Positions 25,081 to 37,330 of a stretch of DNA of 64,000 nucleotides are shown one piece after another. Under the pieces are notes generated by a model. The model was not told where the DNA came from. It was given only the letters and a program-made list of their open reading frames with translations, and ran no database searches. This DNA comes from Rostratula benghalensis (Eukaryota; Chordata; Aves; Charadriiformes; Rostratulidae), in contig VXAI01000177.1 in NCBI GenBank assembly GCA_013399305.1, positions 146,389 through 210,388 of the forward strand. The letters are read 5' to 3'. The position numbers and the translations under genes were made by a program. Each line of letters starts with the position of its first letter. The stretch's first letter is position 1.

Positions 25081-26131
25081 TCAAAACACTGAAAATCATG
25101 GATATTCCACAGCTCCAAAAATAAACAAAAACATCCGAACAAATGTTAGAATTTTCCTGGAGGTTTTAGTATTTCTTTAGGCCAACCACTTTTAAATCAT
25201 GCCATTTGCCTTGCCAGACAGGCAAACGATCTCGTTTTCTTGTCTTTCCACTGCTTTTCAGATATATACTGAAATGACAAAATCAGGAAACAAACAAAAA
25301 ATCCTCTGTTGAAAGGAAAGGTGGAACACACAGATGCATGATTTTAGGAAAGCAAAAGGATAGAGCCCATTTGACAAGTTTTCTCCAGGACTGGCATGGA
25401 AATGAGCACAAATGGGAGGTATGAGCTGGCCACGAAAGAAATCAGATCAAGGATAACAAACTACCCTCACCAGCACAAGGCCCAAGGCAAAATGTAAGCT
25501 GGGTTAGTGCCTCACCCTCTGACACTCTCAGCTTTGCCTTTTAGCTTAGGGAAAAACCTGATCGCCAGCACATCACCTGGGTGAAGACAAGGTCTGCATA
25601 AGAAAAGGAACAGGAAATCTTTCCCTGCCCCCCCCTTACCTGCTGAGAAACAGAGACTTTAACCACAAAACTTTCCCAGTTGTTAAACATGCAGAACTTT
25701 AACATGCAGAAAACCCTCTTATGGCAACCTACAGAGCCATTCTACTTCTTCCCTATAAAATGGAGGGCAGCTCTCTGAGCAGATGTGTCTTTAAACAGCA
25801 GGATGGCAGCAGGAATGTTACCGGGGGACTGTGGTGGGGAAAGCACCAATCTGAAGAGTTAGTCAGAAATTTTTTGTGATCCTTTATGGCTCTGTTGATC
25901 TATCACTTGAAATAAAATCCCAACCCAAATGAAGTCTATGTGATGTTTGGCTTTCAAGGGTGGCAGGTCAACAGAGCAAATAAACTTTAGTGTGGACCAT
26001 TATCAGTTCAAGAATGTTTTCCTGGGAAAACATGGGATGGGATCCATCTACCCAGGAAATTCCACCCAACTGCATGCTCAGCATGGCCAGAATGTCATCC
26101 CTGGCTCCTGACCATCCCCATGTCAACTTTT
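25081..26131. other. Unique non-coding sequence
   Basis: Moderately AT-rich, with no recognisable gene or mobile element. A C-run lies near 25629. Confidence 0.5.
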
Positions 26132-26149
26132 GTATATATATATATATAT
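26132..26149. repeat. (TA)n microsatellite
   Basis: About nine TA units followed by a short T run. An ordinary dinucleotide repeat. Confidence 0.9.
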
Positions 26150-26274
26150 TTTTTAATTAAAATTGTTCACGTACAGTCAGATGTGCTCAGATGTGCTGTG
26201 GCTACAGCTTAACTTCATTAAGAGGTCACTGTCGTTGTCTGCTCATCCCCTCTGTCTCAGTCCTGCTCCTTCAG

Positions 26275-26356
26275 CGATGCCAGCACAACTGTAAAAGCTG
26301 TGACACCTTCACTAGTTTCTGTGAAAAGTGTTACGACAAAACAAAAAGCTTAAAAT
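26275..26356 (+). other. Candidate exon with furin-like cysteine spacing
   Basis: A double pyrimidine-rich acceptor region (cccctctgtctcag, then tcctgctccttcag) precedes 82 bases whose frame reads CQHNCKSCDTFTSFCEKC. A donor-like gtatgc follows at 26357. The spacing Cx3Cx2Cx6Cx2C is that of furin-like cysteine repeats, as in proprotein convertases and R-spondins. The frame runs open from ATG 26191 to a stop at 26401, giving only 70 residues. It could be a coincidental match, an exon of an unrecognised cysteine-rich protein, or a decayed exon. No neighbouring exon with the continuing repeat was found, which argues for caution. Confidence 0.15.
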
Positions 26357-26403
26357 GTATGCAAGTCAGCACAGGTTATTCTCAGCAGTTACAGATGCAG
26401 TAA

Positions 26404-28403
26404 AGCCAGAAAATCTGAACCAGCTGAGAATGTGCAAATGGAGTCACTCATCTCCTAACCAGCTGCAGCACAACCAGTATGCCTGGCTATGCCCTTTCAC
26501 CAAAGGTTTAACCTGAGTTAACTATGAGCAGTGTTTTCAAGTGAACTAATAAATTCAGAGATACTGTCTGGTGGTTCTGCTTTCTTTTAGTCTAAGTCAT
26601 TTGAGAACTGACACTTAAAGTAAACTCAAATAAGCCTGAACAACAGCTTGTGTAGTTTTGAGTGGTGAAACAGAGTGCTTAGTGTATGTTGCTCTTCCTC
26701 CCCTCTGCCAATGCTGCAATGCATGAATGCATAACCCACACCGGAGAGCAAGGGGCACCCCATACATAATTTAAGCATGAGAAAACACAGTGATTCAGGT
26801 GGTTGTTTTTATTCAGTTCCTCCATACATTAATATGTGAAACATGTCTCATGCAGTACCAAGATCCAAGTCTGAAAAGTATTCCAGCACTTGATGATATA
26901 AGGCATTACACATTAGCAGGGCCTAAAAACCTCCCTGTTGTTGCATAAATAACAAGCCCTGAACAAAGATCAAATTGGTGTCACTCTGCTTTTTTGCACT
27001 CTGACAGCAGAATTTAACACAGAGCCTGAAGTGTGGTAAAACATTTTACTAGGTAAATCAACAAGCAGAACCATTAGTCTAAGCTGGATGAAATAAAAGG
27101 AGACAAGTTTTTTGAATCAAACAGGCAAAGCTGAAGTCAGGATTTTTTTTTTTTTTAAATCAATAATAGAGCCCTAAGTGCTTTGATTAATATTTTTGGA
27201 GCATGGTCGTGAATCTAGAGATTATCCAAACATAAAAAAAATTAAAAGCATTACTTAGTAAAAAGACGAGATATGATCTACTAGTCTTTTTGTATTACAA
27301 TAGCCTGTAACTGCTTGCAAAATTGTTGATGGCAGCAGTTATCAGGAAATTAGTACCCAGGAAACCAAAATAGTCATGGACCACAATGTCTAAGGAGCTA
27401 TTAATGATTTAAATAACACCTGTGCCAATAGTCCAGGCACTGCTGTAATGTCTAGTACATCTTCTTGGCTTTAGTCAGAATGAATGAGTAACTCTTGCTA
27501 AGCTGTAAAAAGGATCTCATGGTCCTGCTTGAAGTCCAGGAGCTGTCAAAAATTGCTGGAAAAGAAAGAAAAGATCTTTGTAAAAGTGCTTATAGCATAG
27601 TATAAAAATTAATTTTCAGTAGCTGGGGAAAGATGCTTGGCTGGCAGAGCTGAAAATCAAAATCCTCTGTTCAGCTATACAGCAGATAAAACACTACCAA
27701 CCATTATGCAAGATCAACTTTGCCCGTTCAGCATCACTCTGACCTAATGAACTAGATGAAATGATTGAAAATCCTAGAGACTGCTGCAGGAAGGGCTCCG
27801 ACTCCCAGACTGGCACTCAGCCTTGGTGTCAGCTTGGGTCTTGGGCTCTTTACAAGCATTCCCAAGAAGAATGCCAAATGGCTGTGGGTTCTGGTTTTGG
27901 AAGGGAACTGACAACCAACTCATTACGCACAAGCTACAGAGGGACAGCTGTTGTATGGAAATGACTTTTAGTTAACAGGCGTAGCTGACAGACTGCAACA
28001 ACTGGCAAATTATTTCATAGGTCTGACTGAGAAGAGAATCTGAGGACAGTTGATGAATGACAAAAGGGAACAGCAGGTGGGTTTTCATTCAGATTAATCC
28101 TTTCATGAGGCAGATCCTTAACTGCCCTTCAATAACTCGTTAAGGCACACACCACAAGCTGATCCCATTTAACTTCAATGTCAACTTTAAAAAATAATGA
28201 AAGTAGAGATAGTCTGAGAGAACACTGTAAAAGACCTTAGGTGAATGCTGTGCACAAGAAAGGTAGTACCTTTGGCTCTGAAAGACAGCATTTGTACCTC
28301 CAAACATTTACAAACACACTCATCTAGGGTAGGAATAGAGCACTTCCAAAATTGAAGGCATTTTTTCAAAGCTCGGCTTCCTGCTATCAGTAATAAATGT
28401 GAC
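26404..28403. other. Unique AT-rich non-coding sequence
   Basis: No gene or dispersed repeat recognised. A T14 tract lies at 27143-27156. Confidence 0.5.
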
Positions 28404-28446
28404 AAAAAAAAAAAGGGGAAAAAAAGAAAAAAAAAAGAAAAAAAAA
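28404..28446 (+). repeat. A-rich low-complexity tract
   Basis: About 43 bases of A with interspersed G. On the opposite strand it gives a run of phenylalanines in an 83- and a 106-codon frame, which are therefore artefacts. Confidence 0.85.
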
Positions 28447-30662
28447 CCCCCTTCTTTCCACATTCTGTGTTTCTGTGTTTCACCCTTGTTTCCTTTCCTT
28501 TCAACAATATGCAAAAGGATGCAACAGATCACCAGGTTTTGAGACTCTCCCTTTAATACTCTGGAATCCAAAGGTAAGAGAACGTAAGATTGCAGTTATT
28601 CTGAGATTGACCATAAATGAGAAAAATGGAAAAAAATCTTCGATGTTCAAGACTCCACTGAGTGACTCTGACTTAAGTGCAAGGTTGCCTCTGGTAGCCA
28701 TGACTATTCTGGAATTGGACTAAATTAGGATTGAACTCTTACAGAACAGACATTAATTCCCAAAATGAGCTGATGTGCTCAGAGATGTGACATTGCGATG
28801 TAAAGGCAACTGGAAGGAATTAGGAGGAATACGCTTGAATGAAGGAAAAAAAAAGCAGTTGTAACTTTGTGGATGTCATTGCATTACACTCCATGAGGAT
28901 GCATTAGTCAGTGTAAACCCCAACAAAAGAAACATCCCTGCTTCCTCCTCATTAAGCAATTCTGTAACACGCAATCCAGCACGGAAATTTCAGTCAGATT
29001 CATCAGCTTCAGTAAATGCCACCAAATCCTTCTTGGTGATGTCTGGAGAGAGAAAGAGGAAACAGACAAGCTAAGTATCTGCAGGAAACAGGGCAAATGA
29101 AAGGAAGTAGCAAAAAATGCATTTACCTGTATTGCCAAATAAGAACAGATGGTGAGATCCAAGGGGAGATAAACATTAAAGACTGGAAACCAAGCAATTC
29201 ATCCTGCCAGCTTTCAAAGATCCAGTACAGCTGAAAAATCTAAGAACCTTATAACAGCAATGTTAAACAACAATAAACAAGACTATAGGGCAGGTAAAAT
29301 GGAGCAAACATGCTGAGCAGAGGGAGTTGAATGCTTTCGACAACAAGCCTATTAAGGGTTCTTGAAGTCTGACTGCAAAGAAGTCGCCAAGCAGGAAAAA
29401 ATTAAGGGAAAGGATAAAGAGAAAAGGCAAATTGTGTGGTAAAGTGTCTGAAGTAAAAGCAGTCTTGTGTTGAGATACTGAGCAAGCATTTCAAAAAGCT
29501 CAATGGAAAAATAGGATCGTTTTGAATTTCAAGGCAGTGGATAACTTTAGAAGAACTCTAATGTTTTGTTCTTCTTTTTTACTAAGCACTCTAATATAGG
29601 CCTACGGACAGTAAACACAAATAAAAGCTTTTTTTGACAGTGCAATACTTGGCTCCACATAACATTTTTCAGGCCCTTTAAGACATAAATGTTGGCTTCT
29701 TGCTACTATATTCTTCTGGTCCATGGAGTACAGATGTCATAAAGGTAACTCCAAATTTTTCAAGGTCCTCACACAGCTGCCATTTTGCTTAAGGAAGAAG
29801 ATTTCTGTTATGAGAGCTCTCCCTCTAAAAGCTCATCAGATAACCTGAAAAGCTGCCCTGGAAAGCTCCAAGGGTATTTAAAGGAGATCGTACATAGAGT
29901 TGGGAACTTGGCTTGGCACTGAACAACTGTAGCTACTGCTTTTTTTCCCCTCCCTTTTCAACTGCATTGAAATCCAAAGCAGCCCTGGGGCTGAGTCCAA
30001 TTGTGCCAAACAGGAGGAAAGTCTTAGATCCAGACTGAAAGGGCTGGGTCAGTTGCACCCGTGAGCAGTGCCACCTAAGCCAGGAGTGCACACCAGCAGT
30101 CCTTTAGGAAAGACAGTGCTAAAGCATCATGTGCACATGAGACATGCAAGTCAAACAACAGAAAATGAAAATAGGAATGTTTTCACAAGGTTGCCATGTT
30201 AAGTTTAGCCTCGATGCATAAGGCTCATGCTTGAACTACACCTGCTTTGACGTTAGATTACTAACATGCTTTAGCAAATACTTCAACACACACATATCTT
30301 CTGAGCATGAAAGAACCTTCTAACTCATCAAATTGAACTGTAATAGTTGAGACATTTAGAGGCTCAGAGAACAGATAGGAAGGAGACATAAATATAGTGC
30401 AGTTCCATAAGTCTTTTCTATTTCCTGGGCAAATCAAATTGAACAGTAACAAAGACAGCCATGCAGAGGGCTTCTAGTCTACCTGCTAGAGTGAATACCA
30501 GCTGTGTCTCAGAAGTCTTGAAAGTTTGTAATTGGAGAACTGAGCCATGACAACAGCAAAAATAAAATGAAAATCACCCAGATTCTCTCATTCATTTTCT
30601 GCCTTAATTAAGCAGAGAAGCAAATGGCATCTCCTGATTGTAGCCCATGTCCCTTTCTCCAG
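28447..30662. other. Unique non-coding sequence
   Basis: No recognisable gene or mobile element. Overlapping small frames at 28475-28723 (plus) and 28501-28701 (minus) have no recognisable motif. Confidence 0.5.
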
Positions 30663-30965
30663 GTTCATGACCCTCCTTTTCAAAAAAACAGTTGTGCTCG
30701 GGCTTCAGGAGGTTCTTAGGAGCAATCTCAATGTTCTGTTGATACAGATAAATTTTCTTTTGACCAGTGAGATCCCCATCATGGCAAAGACAGGATTTCA
30801 GATGCTTTCTGTACCATTATGGTGCCACAGCAACGAGGGGAACAAGGCAATTTTCCATTGCTGTGCCCTGGAAGCTTTTCTCCTTTGCTCCGCAGCACCT
30901 GGAAACCCCTCCTGCTCTGATGTGCATTTCATTCTGTCCTCCCTTGCCTTAAGAATGGTTAGAAG
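30663..30965 (+). other. Candidate 303-nt open exon (unproven)
   Basis: An acceptor (gcccatgtccctttctccag) is followed by 303 bases that stay open in one frame throughout (ATG at 30667). They end at a good donor, AGAAG then gtgagc. The length is a multiple of three: one leading base, 100 codons and two trailing bases. The translation has hydrophobic stretches and scattered cysteines but matches no family I recognise. Local GC is slightly higher than in the flanks, which itself lengthens chance frames. It could be an unrecognised or lineage-specific exon, or chance. Confidence 0.17.
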
Positions 30966-33789
30966 GTGAGCTTTGACATTGTTGTCTGAGCAAAGAGATT
31001 TTGGCAGGAGTTAATATGGTGTGGGCAGAGAACAGATAAGCTTCTTGACCCCTCCCTGCACTGCAATAGAATGGCTGGGAATTTAACACCTCTGTGAAAC
31101 AAGCACACTCCAGAGTCCTCAGTAATATTAAATGTTTATTTAACAATACTCCCTTAAGTTTCTAATGAAAATAAATTTACTAAGCAATCAAAAATCAACA
31201 CCAATTCTTGCCAAAATAAAAGGAAAGAAAAAATTGGCTGGAGTCCCTAGGATAATGTTACAGACATTTATTTTCTAAATATCCCTCTCTCTTCCTTAAT
31301 CAGCTTTTTGGCAATTTTCAGGAGATTATGCACTCTCCACTCAGTTACGGATATTCTAGACTGAAGGATAAGAACCCACAGGTGAAATGATGGATTGAAT
31401 ATCGTGCTTTTGCCTTCTCCCAAGGTGTTCTTTTTCCAGTGTGCTGGGGGCAATCTGCCCTAAAAAGCAAAACAGAGGAGGTGACCTTTAGGCAGGAGAT
31501 CTGATGTTACACTTGCAGTCAGGGTGTGTAACCACCCATTTGCAAGCAGGGACAAAATGACCCATAACACAAATGAACTCTGGAATACTCTGGTTAAAAA
31601 ATATTGATAGCAGTTGTCTGAGTAAACTGTTAAAGACAGAAATTCTTTGCATAAGCTTTTTGCTCTAACGATTTGTCTGCAGTGCTAAAGGCACATAATA
31701 ATCACATACACAGACTTCTCTTTCATTGTCACTGAAGACTTCTCTCCCTTCACTTTGCGAAGTGGAAAAGAACAATGCAACCTTTTGGAAACCCCGCTCT
31801 GAAAACTCTTTTGGGAAGCTTGCTAAAAGCCAAATTAGCTAACACCTTTTTGTAACACGTTTTTTCTCCTGGGTTCCTTTATTCTCCTCAGTTCTATTTT
31901 TATCTTTCTTATACTGTGGACTGATCAGCCTGAGGTAAGCAGAACACTCCACTGCTAATGATTAGAAGAACAAAAGAAAGCTATACAGAAATGAACAGGA
32001 GTGTTTTAATTATTCTGCAGAGCCCAAAAAGGGAGAAGAAAGTGAAGAAGGAGAATTGTGTCCTCATGGAATGCCAGATTTTAAGTTCTCTTTAAACAAT
32101 ATATAAGCACTGGAGGGGCTTTTAATACTAACAAGATGTCAGTGTTCTGATCACTAGTTATCTATTTTCTAACTCTTCCTGAAATCGGCCTATCTCCTGC
32201 TTTTCATGCCTAAATAACCTTAAAAGCACAGCTCCAATTGTCCTGTGTACAGAGGATGAAGAATAGCATCAGTGTTGGTGGAAGTTATTTGTTTGTTTTA
32301 ATCTATCCATGTAAGGAAACTATCTATCATCACCAGAGCAACCACACGCAAACAAAGAAGGCAGTCATACATAGGCCTCCTTGAACTATAGGCCCCCATG
32401 TGTATGTGCACCACGTACATGCATTCACCACCACCCCACCACCTCCCCCAGCTTTTTAACATAAGCTCGTTTCCACGAGAGGAAACACCAAGGAAGCTGT
32501 AAGCATTGGGTAAAGCTAGGTGGGGTCTTTTTTTTGGCACACAGAAAAACCTTCACCAAACACTCTGGTGGTGCCTTGCTGCTGCTGCCGCCCTCCCTTT
32601 CCTCATGTGTCAGATCCCCAGCCTTTAGATTAGATTAAAACTCTAGATATGTAAATGGTCGGGGGAGGAACATGCTTGTGTTCCCTTCTTCTCGAGATTC
32701 AGAATTACAAATTAATCGACAGGAAACAATTCCTTGAGCAATTTAGAAACGGTGTGGGCAAGAGTCCACACATTTCCCTTACTGTTGCAAGGAAGAAAAA
32801 AGGGAGGGGGAGAAAGCGAGAGAATAGCAGGCTACTATTGTGCTACTCCCTGCCACACTGTATTGATAGCATTCATTTTAGCTTCTTAGCAAGGTTACGC
32901 ATGATAATTGAAAATGTTCCCAGCATTACAGTACTAATGCAACTGCATTGTAGTTCTACACTTGGTTCCAACATGATGAAATTATCAGCTATTTAACAGC
33001 CTTTTTCAGCTATTCTGACTGTGGTACTTTAATCCATACCATAATGCAAATGCAATGCTTGTCACACTTTTTTCTCTGTTGAGCATCGAATAGAATTTTA
33101 TACTGAATTCTACAAAACACTTTCTCACAGGGAAAACACCTTTTTCTCCATTATGGAATTATAAAGGCATCTAAAAATATTTAAATCTGGCACCTGTTGA
33201 AAAATTTTGGCTCATGAACTTATAGCAAAAGACATGTCAAATGAAAGGTGGAGTTTTGCTGGAAAGAAAATATTTTCTGTCAGCACAGCCTAAGCAAAAA
33301 TACTCTTGATGATTCCCACACCACAGCTTTGTGCAGATTTATTTATTTTGTGTTGTGTACTGTGTGGGCAGCATAATTTGACGTAGTGAGAAAGCTAACA
33401 ATTTTCTGCTAAAGTAGTTTTCTCAGAAAACTCCAGTCAGTTTAGAAAGCTAATCTATTGCAACAGAAACCTCCAAAAGGAAAGGCAGTAGCAGACAGAA
33501 CGAGTAAGAGTTGCCACTTCAGCCAATCCAAAATATGAATGGAGAAAATAATGACAATTTAAAAAAAATTCCAACAATTTAACAGCCTGGTCATCTAGTC
33601 CCTTCAGCAACTGGGGGCAGATATTCAAAAGGAGGTTACGGGCTATTAGGTGCCCATTTTCCCTAATGGTATTGATAGACCTAAGTAAGTAGCTGGGCTC
33701 TCACATCTCTGTTGCCTAGAAATTCATGTTGAAGTTTCAAGGGACTGAATTTCAGCACTTTTCAAAGCTTACATTCACCTCCTGAATCA
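30966..33789. other. Unique AT-rich non-coding sequence
   Basis: No gene or dispersed repeat recognised. A purine-rich patch lies near 32800-32822. Reading frames of 80-113 codons lack motifs. Confidence 0.5.
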
Positions 33790-35115
33790 CATGGACTGGA
33801 GGAAATCTTGTCATCCCAGTCTTCAGAAAGAGGAAGGAGGATCCAGGAAACTACAGGCTGGTCAGCCTCAACTCCATCCCTGGAAAAATGATGGAACAGT
33901 TCATCCTGGGTGTCATCTCTAAGTATGTAGGAGAAAAAAGGGGTCATCAGTAGTGGACTCAGCAAGGGGAAATCACGCTTAACCAATTTGTTAGCCTTCT
34001 ATAATAGCATGACTGGCTGGGTGGATGAGGGGCGAGCAGTGGATGTTGTCTGCCTTGACCTCAGCAAGGCTTTTCACACTGTCTCCCTTAATATCCTCAT
34101 AGGTAAGCTTTGGGAGTGTGGATTAGATGAGTGGATGGTGAGGTGGACTGAGAACTGACTGAGAGGCAGAGCTCAGAGGGTTGTGATCAGTGGCACAGAC
34201 TTCAGCAGGAGGCCTGTAAACTGGATGAGAGGACAGAATGTACCCAGAGCAAGTTTGCTGATCACACAAAATTGGGAGGGGTAGCTGACACACCAGAAAG
34301 CTGTGCCATCATATAGCGAGACCTGGATAGGCTGAAGAGCTGGACAGAGAGGAACCTGAAGAAGTTCAACAAGGACAAGCATGGGGTCTTGCACCTGGGA
34401 TAGAATAACCCTATGCACTGGTACATGTTAGGGGTTGATCTAGAAAGCAGCTCTCCAGAGAAGGACCTGGGAGTCCTGGTGGGCAACTAGTTATCCATGG
34501 GACAGCAATGTGCCCTTGTGGCCAAGAATGGTATCCTGGGGTGCATTAAAAAGGGCATGGCCAGCAGGTCAGGAGAGTCCATCCTCCCCCTCTATTCTGC
34601 CCTCTTGAGGCTACATCTGGAGTCCTGTGTCCAGTTCTGGGGTCCCCAGTTCAAGAAGCACAGGGAATGACTGGAAAGTGTGGCAGAGGATGATCAAGGG
34701 AATGAAGCACCTCACTTATGAGAAAAGTCTGAGGGACCTGTGTCTGTTTAGCCTGGAGAAGACTGAGAGGGGATCTTATAAATGCTTATAAATATCTAAA
34801 GGACAGGTGTCAAGAGGGTGGAGTCAGGCTCTTCTCAGTGGCACCTGGTGACAGGACAAGGGCCTATGGACACAAGCTGCAACATAGGAAATTTCATCTG
34901 AACATGCAGAAAAAAACTCTTTACATTGAGAGTGGCAGAGCACCAGAATAGGCTGCCCAAAGAGGTTGTGGAATCTCCTTCTATGGAGATATTCAAAACC
35001 CACCTTGACGCATTCCTGGTCAGCCTGCTCTAGGTGACCCTGCTTTGGCAGCGAGGTTGGGCTAGATCATCTCTGAAGGTCCCTTCCAACCTCTACCATT
35101 CTGTGATTCCATGAT
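33790..35115 (+). mobile_element. CR1 LINE, longest copy in the window (RT to 3' end)
   Basis: A sense-strand CR1 of about 1.3 kb. It begins inside the reverse-transcriptase domain with a segment reading KEDPGNYRLVSLNSIPGKMM. It continues through 'VDVVCLDLSKAF-T' (about 34043-34080), the FAD-like segment near 34253, and the C-terminal blocks. It ends in 'aggtcccttccaacctctac' and the tail 'attctgtgattccatgat'. Around 34217-34220 the text jumps from 'aggcctgtaa' to 'ctggatgaga'. About 80 bp of consensus, including the conserved PQGSVLGP-like RT segment, is therefore missing, and the element cannot be active. Frameshifts and stops occur elsewhere. No 5' UTR or endonuclease (ORF2 N-terminal) part is present. 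Confidence 0.93.
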
Positions 35116-35506
35116 ATACATAAAAAGTTTACTTTCTGTTTAAAAAGAACCCACCCACAACATCAGCACCAGACTCATCTATTGTCTCTGAGACTCTATC
35201 AGACTAATAAATTAAATTAATCTTGGATTCTACTAAATCATGAGATATCTCTTTGTTTAATATTCTCAGGAAAAACTCGAGTGATAAGAATTACATGGCA
35301 CCAAAGGTAATGTGTTTATTGAGGGAGATGTGTACAAGCAAGAGTGCTTGAAAAAGGGAAAAGCAGAAGAATTAGCCCCTAAGCACCTAGGAAATCATCA
35401 ATTAAGGCTCTAATTCTGGAGCAAATGTGTGGCTGTATCTGCAATACTACTTATGTTCAAGCAACAGTGAGGTTTTGAATTTAATCCATTAAGCTTCCTC
35501 ACTTAC
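35116..35506. other. Spacer between CR1 and LTR
   Basis: Unique sequence of about 390 bp, with no gene. It contains the intronic side of a strong minus-strand splice donor at 35506. Confidence 0.5.
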
Positions 35507-35560
35507 CATACTTTGCTCTGGTCCTCACAGTGGTTTAGCTATATTTGAACTACATTCCTG
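35507..35560 (-). other. Candidate non-coding exon downstream of the LTR (minus strand)
   Basis: Read on the minus strand, an acceptor (ctggctcagcttcctcag) precedes 54 bases. They end in TATG followed by the strong donor gtaagtgagg. All three frames contain stops, so it would be non-coding. It lies about 50 bp past the end of the minus-strand LTR, in the direction that LTR would transcribe. Confidence 0.15.
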
Positions 35561-35610
35561 CTGAGGAAGCTGAGCCAGACGTTTCCCTCCAGGTGTAAAC
35601 CTAATGATTT

Positions 35611-36743
35611 TGTGGTGGGTTAACCCGACCCTGGCTTGATGCCAGGTGCCCAGTAAAGCTGCTCTATCACTCCCCTTTCCTAGCAGGACAAGAGAGAGAA
35701 AATATAATGAAAGGTTCATGGGTCGGTATGTGGACTTGGAGAGACCACTCACCAACTACTGTTACAGGCAAAAGGGACTTAGGCAGGGAAATTAGTTTAA
35801 TTTATTACCAATCAAATCAGAGTAGGACAGTGAGAAATAAATTCAAATGTTAAAACACCTTCCCCTGACCTCTGTCTTCTTCCTGGGCTCAACTTCATTC
35901 CTGAATTCTCTACCTCCTTCTTCCAAGCAGCACAGAGGGATGGCAAATGGGAGTTGTGGTCAGTTCATCACATGTTGTCTCTGCCTCTCCTTCTTCCACA
36001 GGGGAAGGTCTCCTCACATTTTCCCCTCCTCCAGCTTGGGGACCCTTCTGTGGAAGACAGTCCTCCACAAACTTCTCCTACATGTTTCTGTGGGTCCTTC
36101 CTATGGGCTGCAGTTCTTCATGAACTTCTCCAGCATGGGTCCTTTCCATGGGATGCAGTCCTTTAGGAACAGACTGCTCCAGCATGGGTGTCCATGGAGT
36201 CCAAAGTACTGCCAGCAAACCTGCTCCAGCATGGGCTTCTCTCTCCACAGCGCCACAAGTGCTGCAAGAAGCCAGCTCCAGCACAGGTTTCCCATGGGTT
36301 CACAGCCTCCTTCAGGCATCCACCTGCTCTGGTGTGGAGTCCTGCATGGTCTGCAAGTGGGTATCTGCTCCAGTCTGGACCACCATGGGCTGCAGGGGAC
36401 TGCCTGCTTCACCGTGGCCTTCATCACAGGCTGCAGGGGTATCTCTGCTCTGGTATCTGGAGATCTTCCTTCCTCTTCCTCACTGACCTCAGTGTCTGCA
36501 GAGTTATTTCTCTCCTGTATTTTCACTCTGTCTGATACTGTTGCACTGCAGTTTCCTCCCCTTCTTAAATGTGTTATTGCAGAGGTGCTATCACCATTGC
36601 TGATGGGCTTGGCCTTGACCAGTGGCAGGTCCATCTTGGAGCCACCTTGCATTGGCTCTGTCAGACATGGGAGAAGCTTCTGGCATCTTCTCACAGGAGA
36701 CACCTCAGTAGCTACCAAAACGTTGCCATGCAAACCCTATACG
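35611..36743 (-). mobile_element. Solo LTR of an avian endogenous retrovirus, minus strand
   Basis: A near-complete LTR of about 1.13 kb in reverse orientation. Its forward-strand left edge is 'tgtggtgggttaaccc' (35611) and its right edge 'caaaccctatacg' (36743). On the minus strand it would therefore start CG (expected TG, probably a mutation) and end CA. The minus strand has a TATA-like 'atttaagaag' (36570-36561) and the poly(A) signal AATAAA (35806-35801). The centre (about 36040-36440) is a string of degenerate modules built on 'tgctccagcatggg' and 'ggctgcag'. No gag, pol or env follows on either side, so it is a solo LTR left by recombination between two LTRs. Five-base flanks (gattt and gacat) are not a convincing target duplication. 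Open frames of 329 codons (plus) and 210 codons (minus) inside it are by-products of its base composition. Confidence 0.85.
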
Positions 36744-37330
36744 GACATCCAGCCTGTCAAGGGAATGCAAACATCTAAGTCAAAGATTGGTACTTCAGCC
36801 AGCTTTGAGCCAAGTGTGATGAGAAATTTGGTTTGAGGAAACAGACTAAATTTAGTCTGACTAAAAGCCACAAACCACACGGGGAACGAATACTGGGAAC
36901 TCAGCATCAGCTACATGAACCTATTGCTCCGCTCCAGTTGCATCAAATTACTGTTCACATAGACATAGCCTTCAAAATAAACATCTTCCCATTCAGGCCT
37001 GTCACCTCTATCTCGAGTTAACCAAGAAGCTTCAGTGTGGATAGATTCTTAGCCTTATGCTGCAGTTTTCATTTGTAAAGTTGACCTTTTGCTTGGATGG
37101 ACAGTTTTCCTTTTTATATCTGATGTGTACACCAGGGAATGCAATCAGGAGATTTCTATTGATTGCTCTCAAGCAATTTAGTTCTGGTCATGGTTGTACT
37201 GGATTTGCAATTATACTGAGAAGAGGTATTATTGACTCTGCCTAGTAATTACCAGGGTGACATCAGATTCTGCTATAGCTGAAACTAACTTACATCTCTC
37301 TGACCAAGTTACCATAATAAGGTGCTGGGG
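36744..37330. other. Unique non-coding sequence
   Basis: No gene or repeat recognised between the LTR and the T-rich tract. Confidence 0.5.

Noticed and set aside
36101..36733. 210-codon minus-strand ORF as a retroviral gene
   Set aside because: It is inside the LTR itself, where no gag, pol or env is encoded, and shows no retroviral protein motif.
35847..36836. 329-codon plus-strand ORF as a gene
   Set aside because: It lies almost entirely antisense within a solo LTR; serine-, cysteine- and leucine-rich text follows the LTR modules and matches no protein family.
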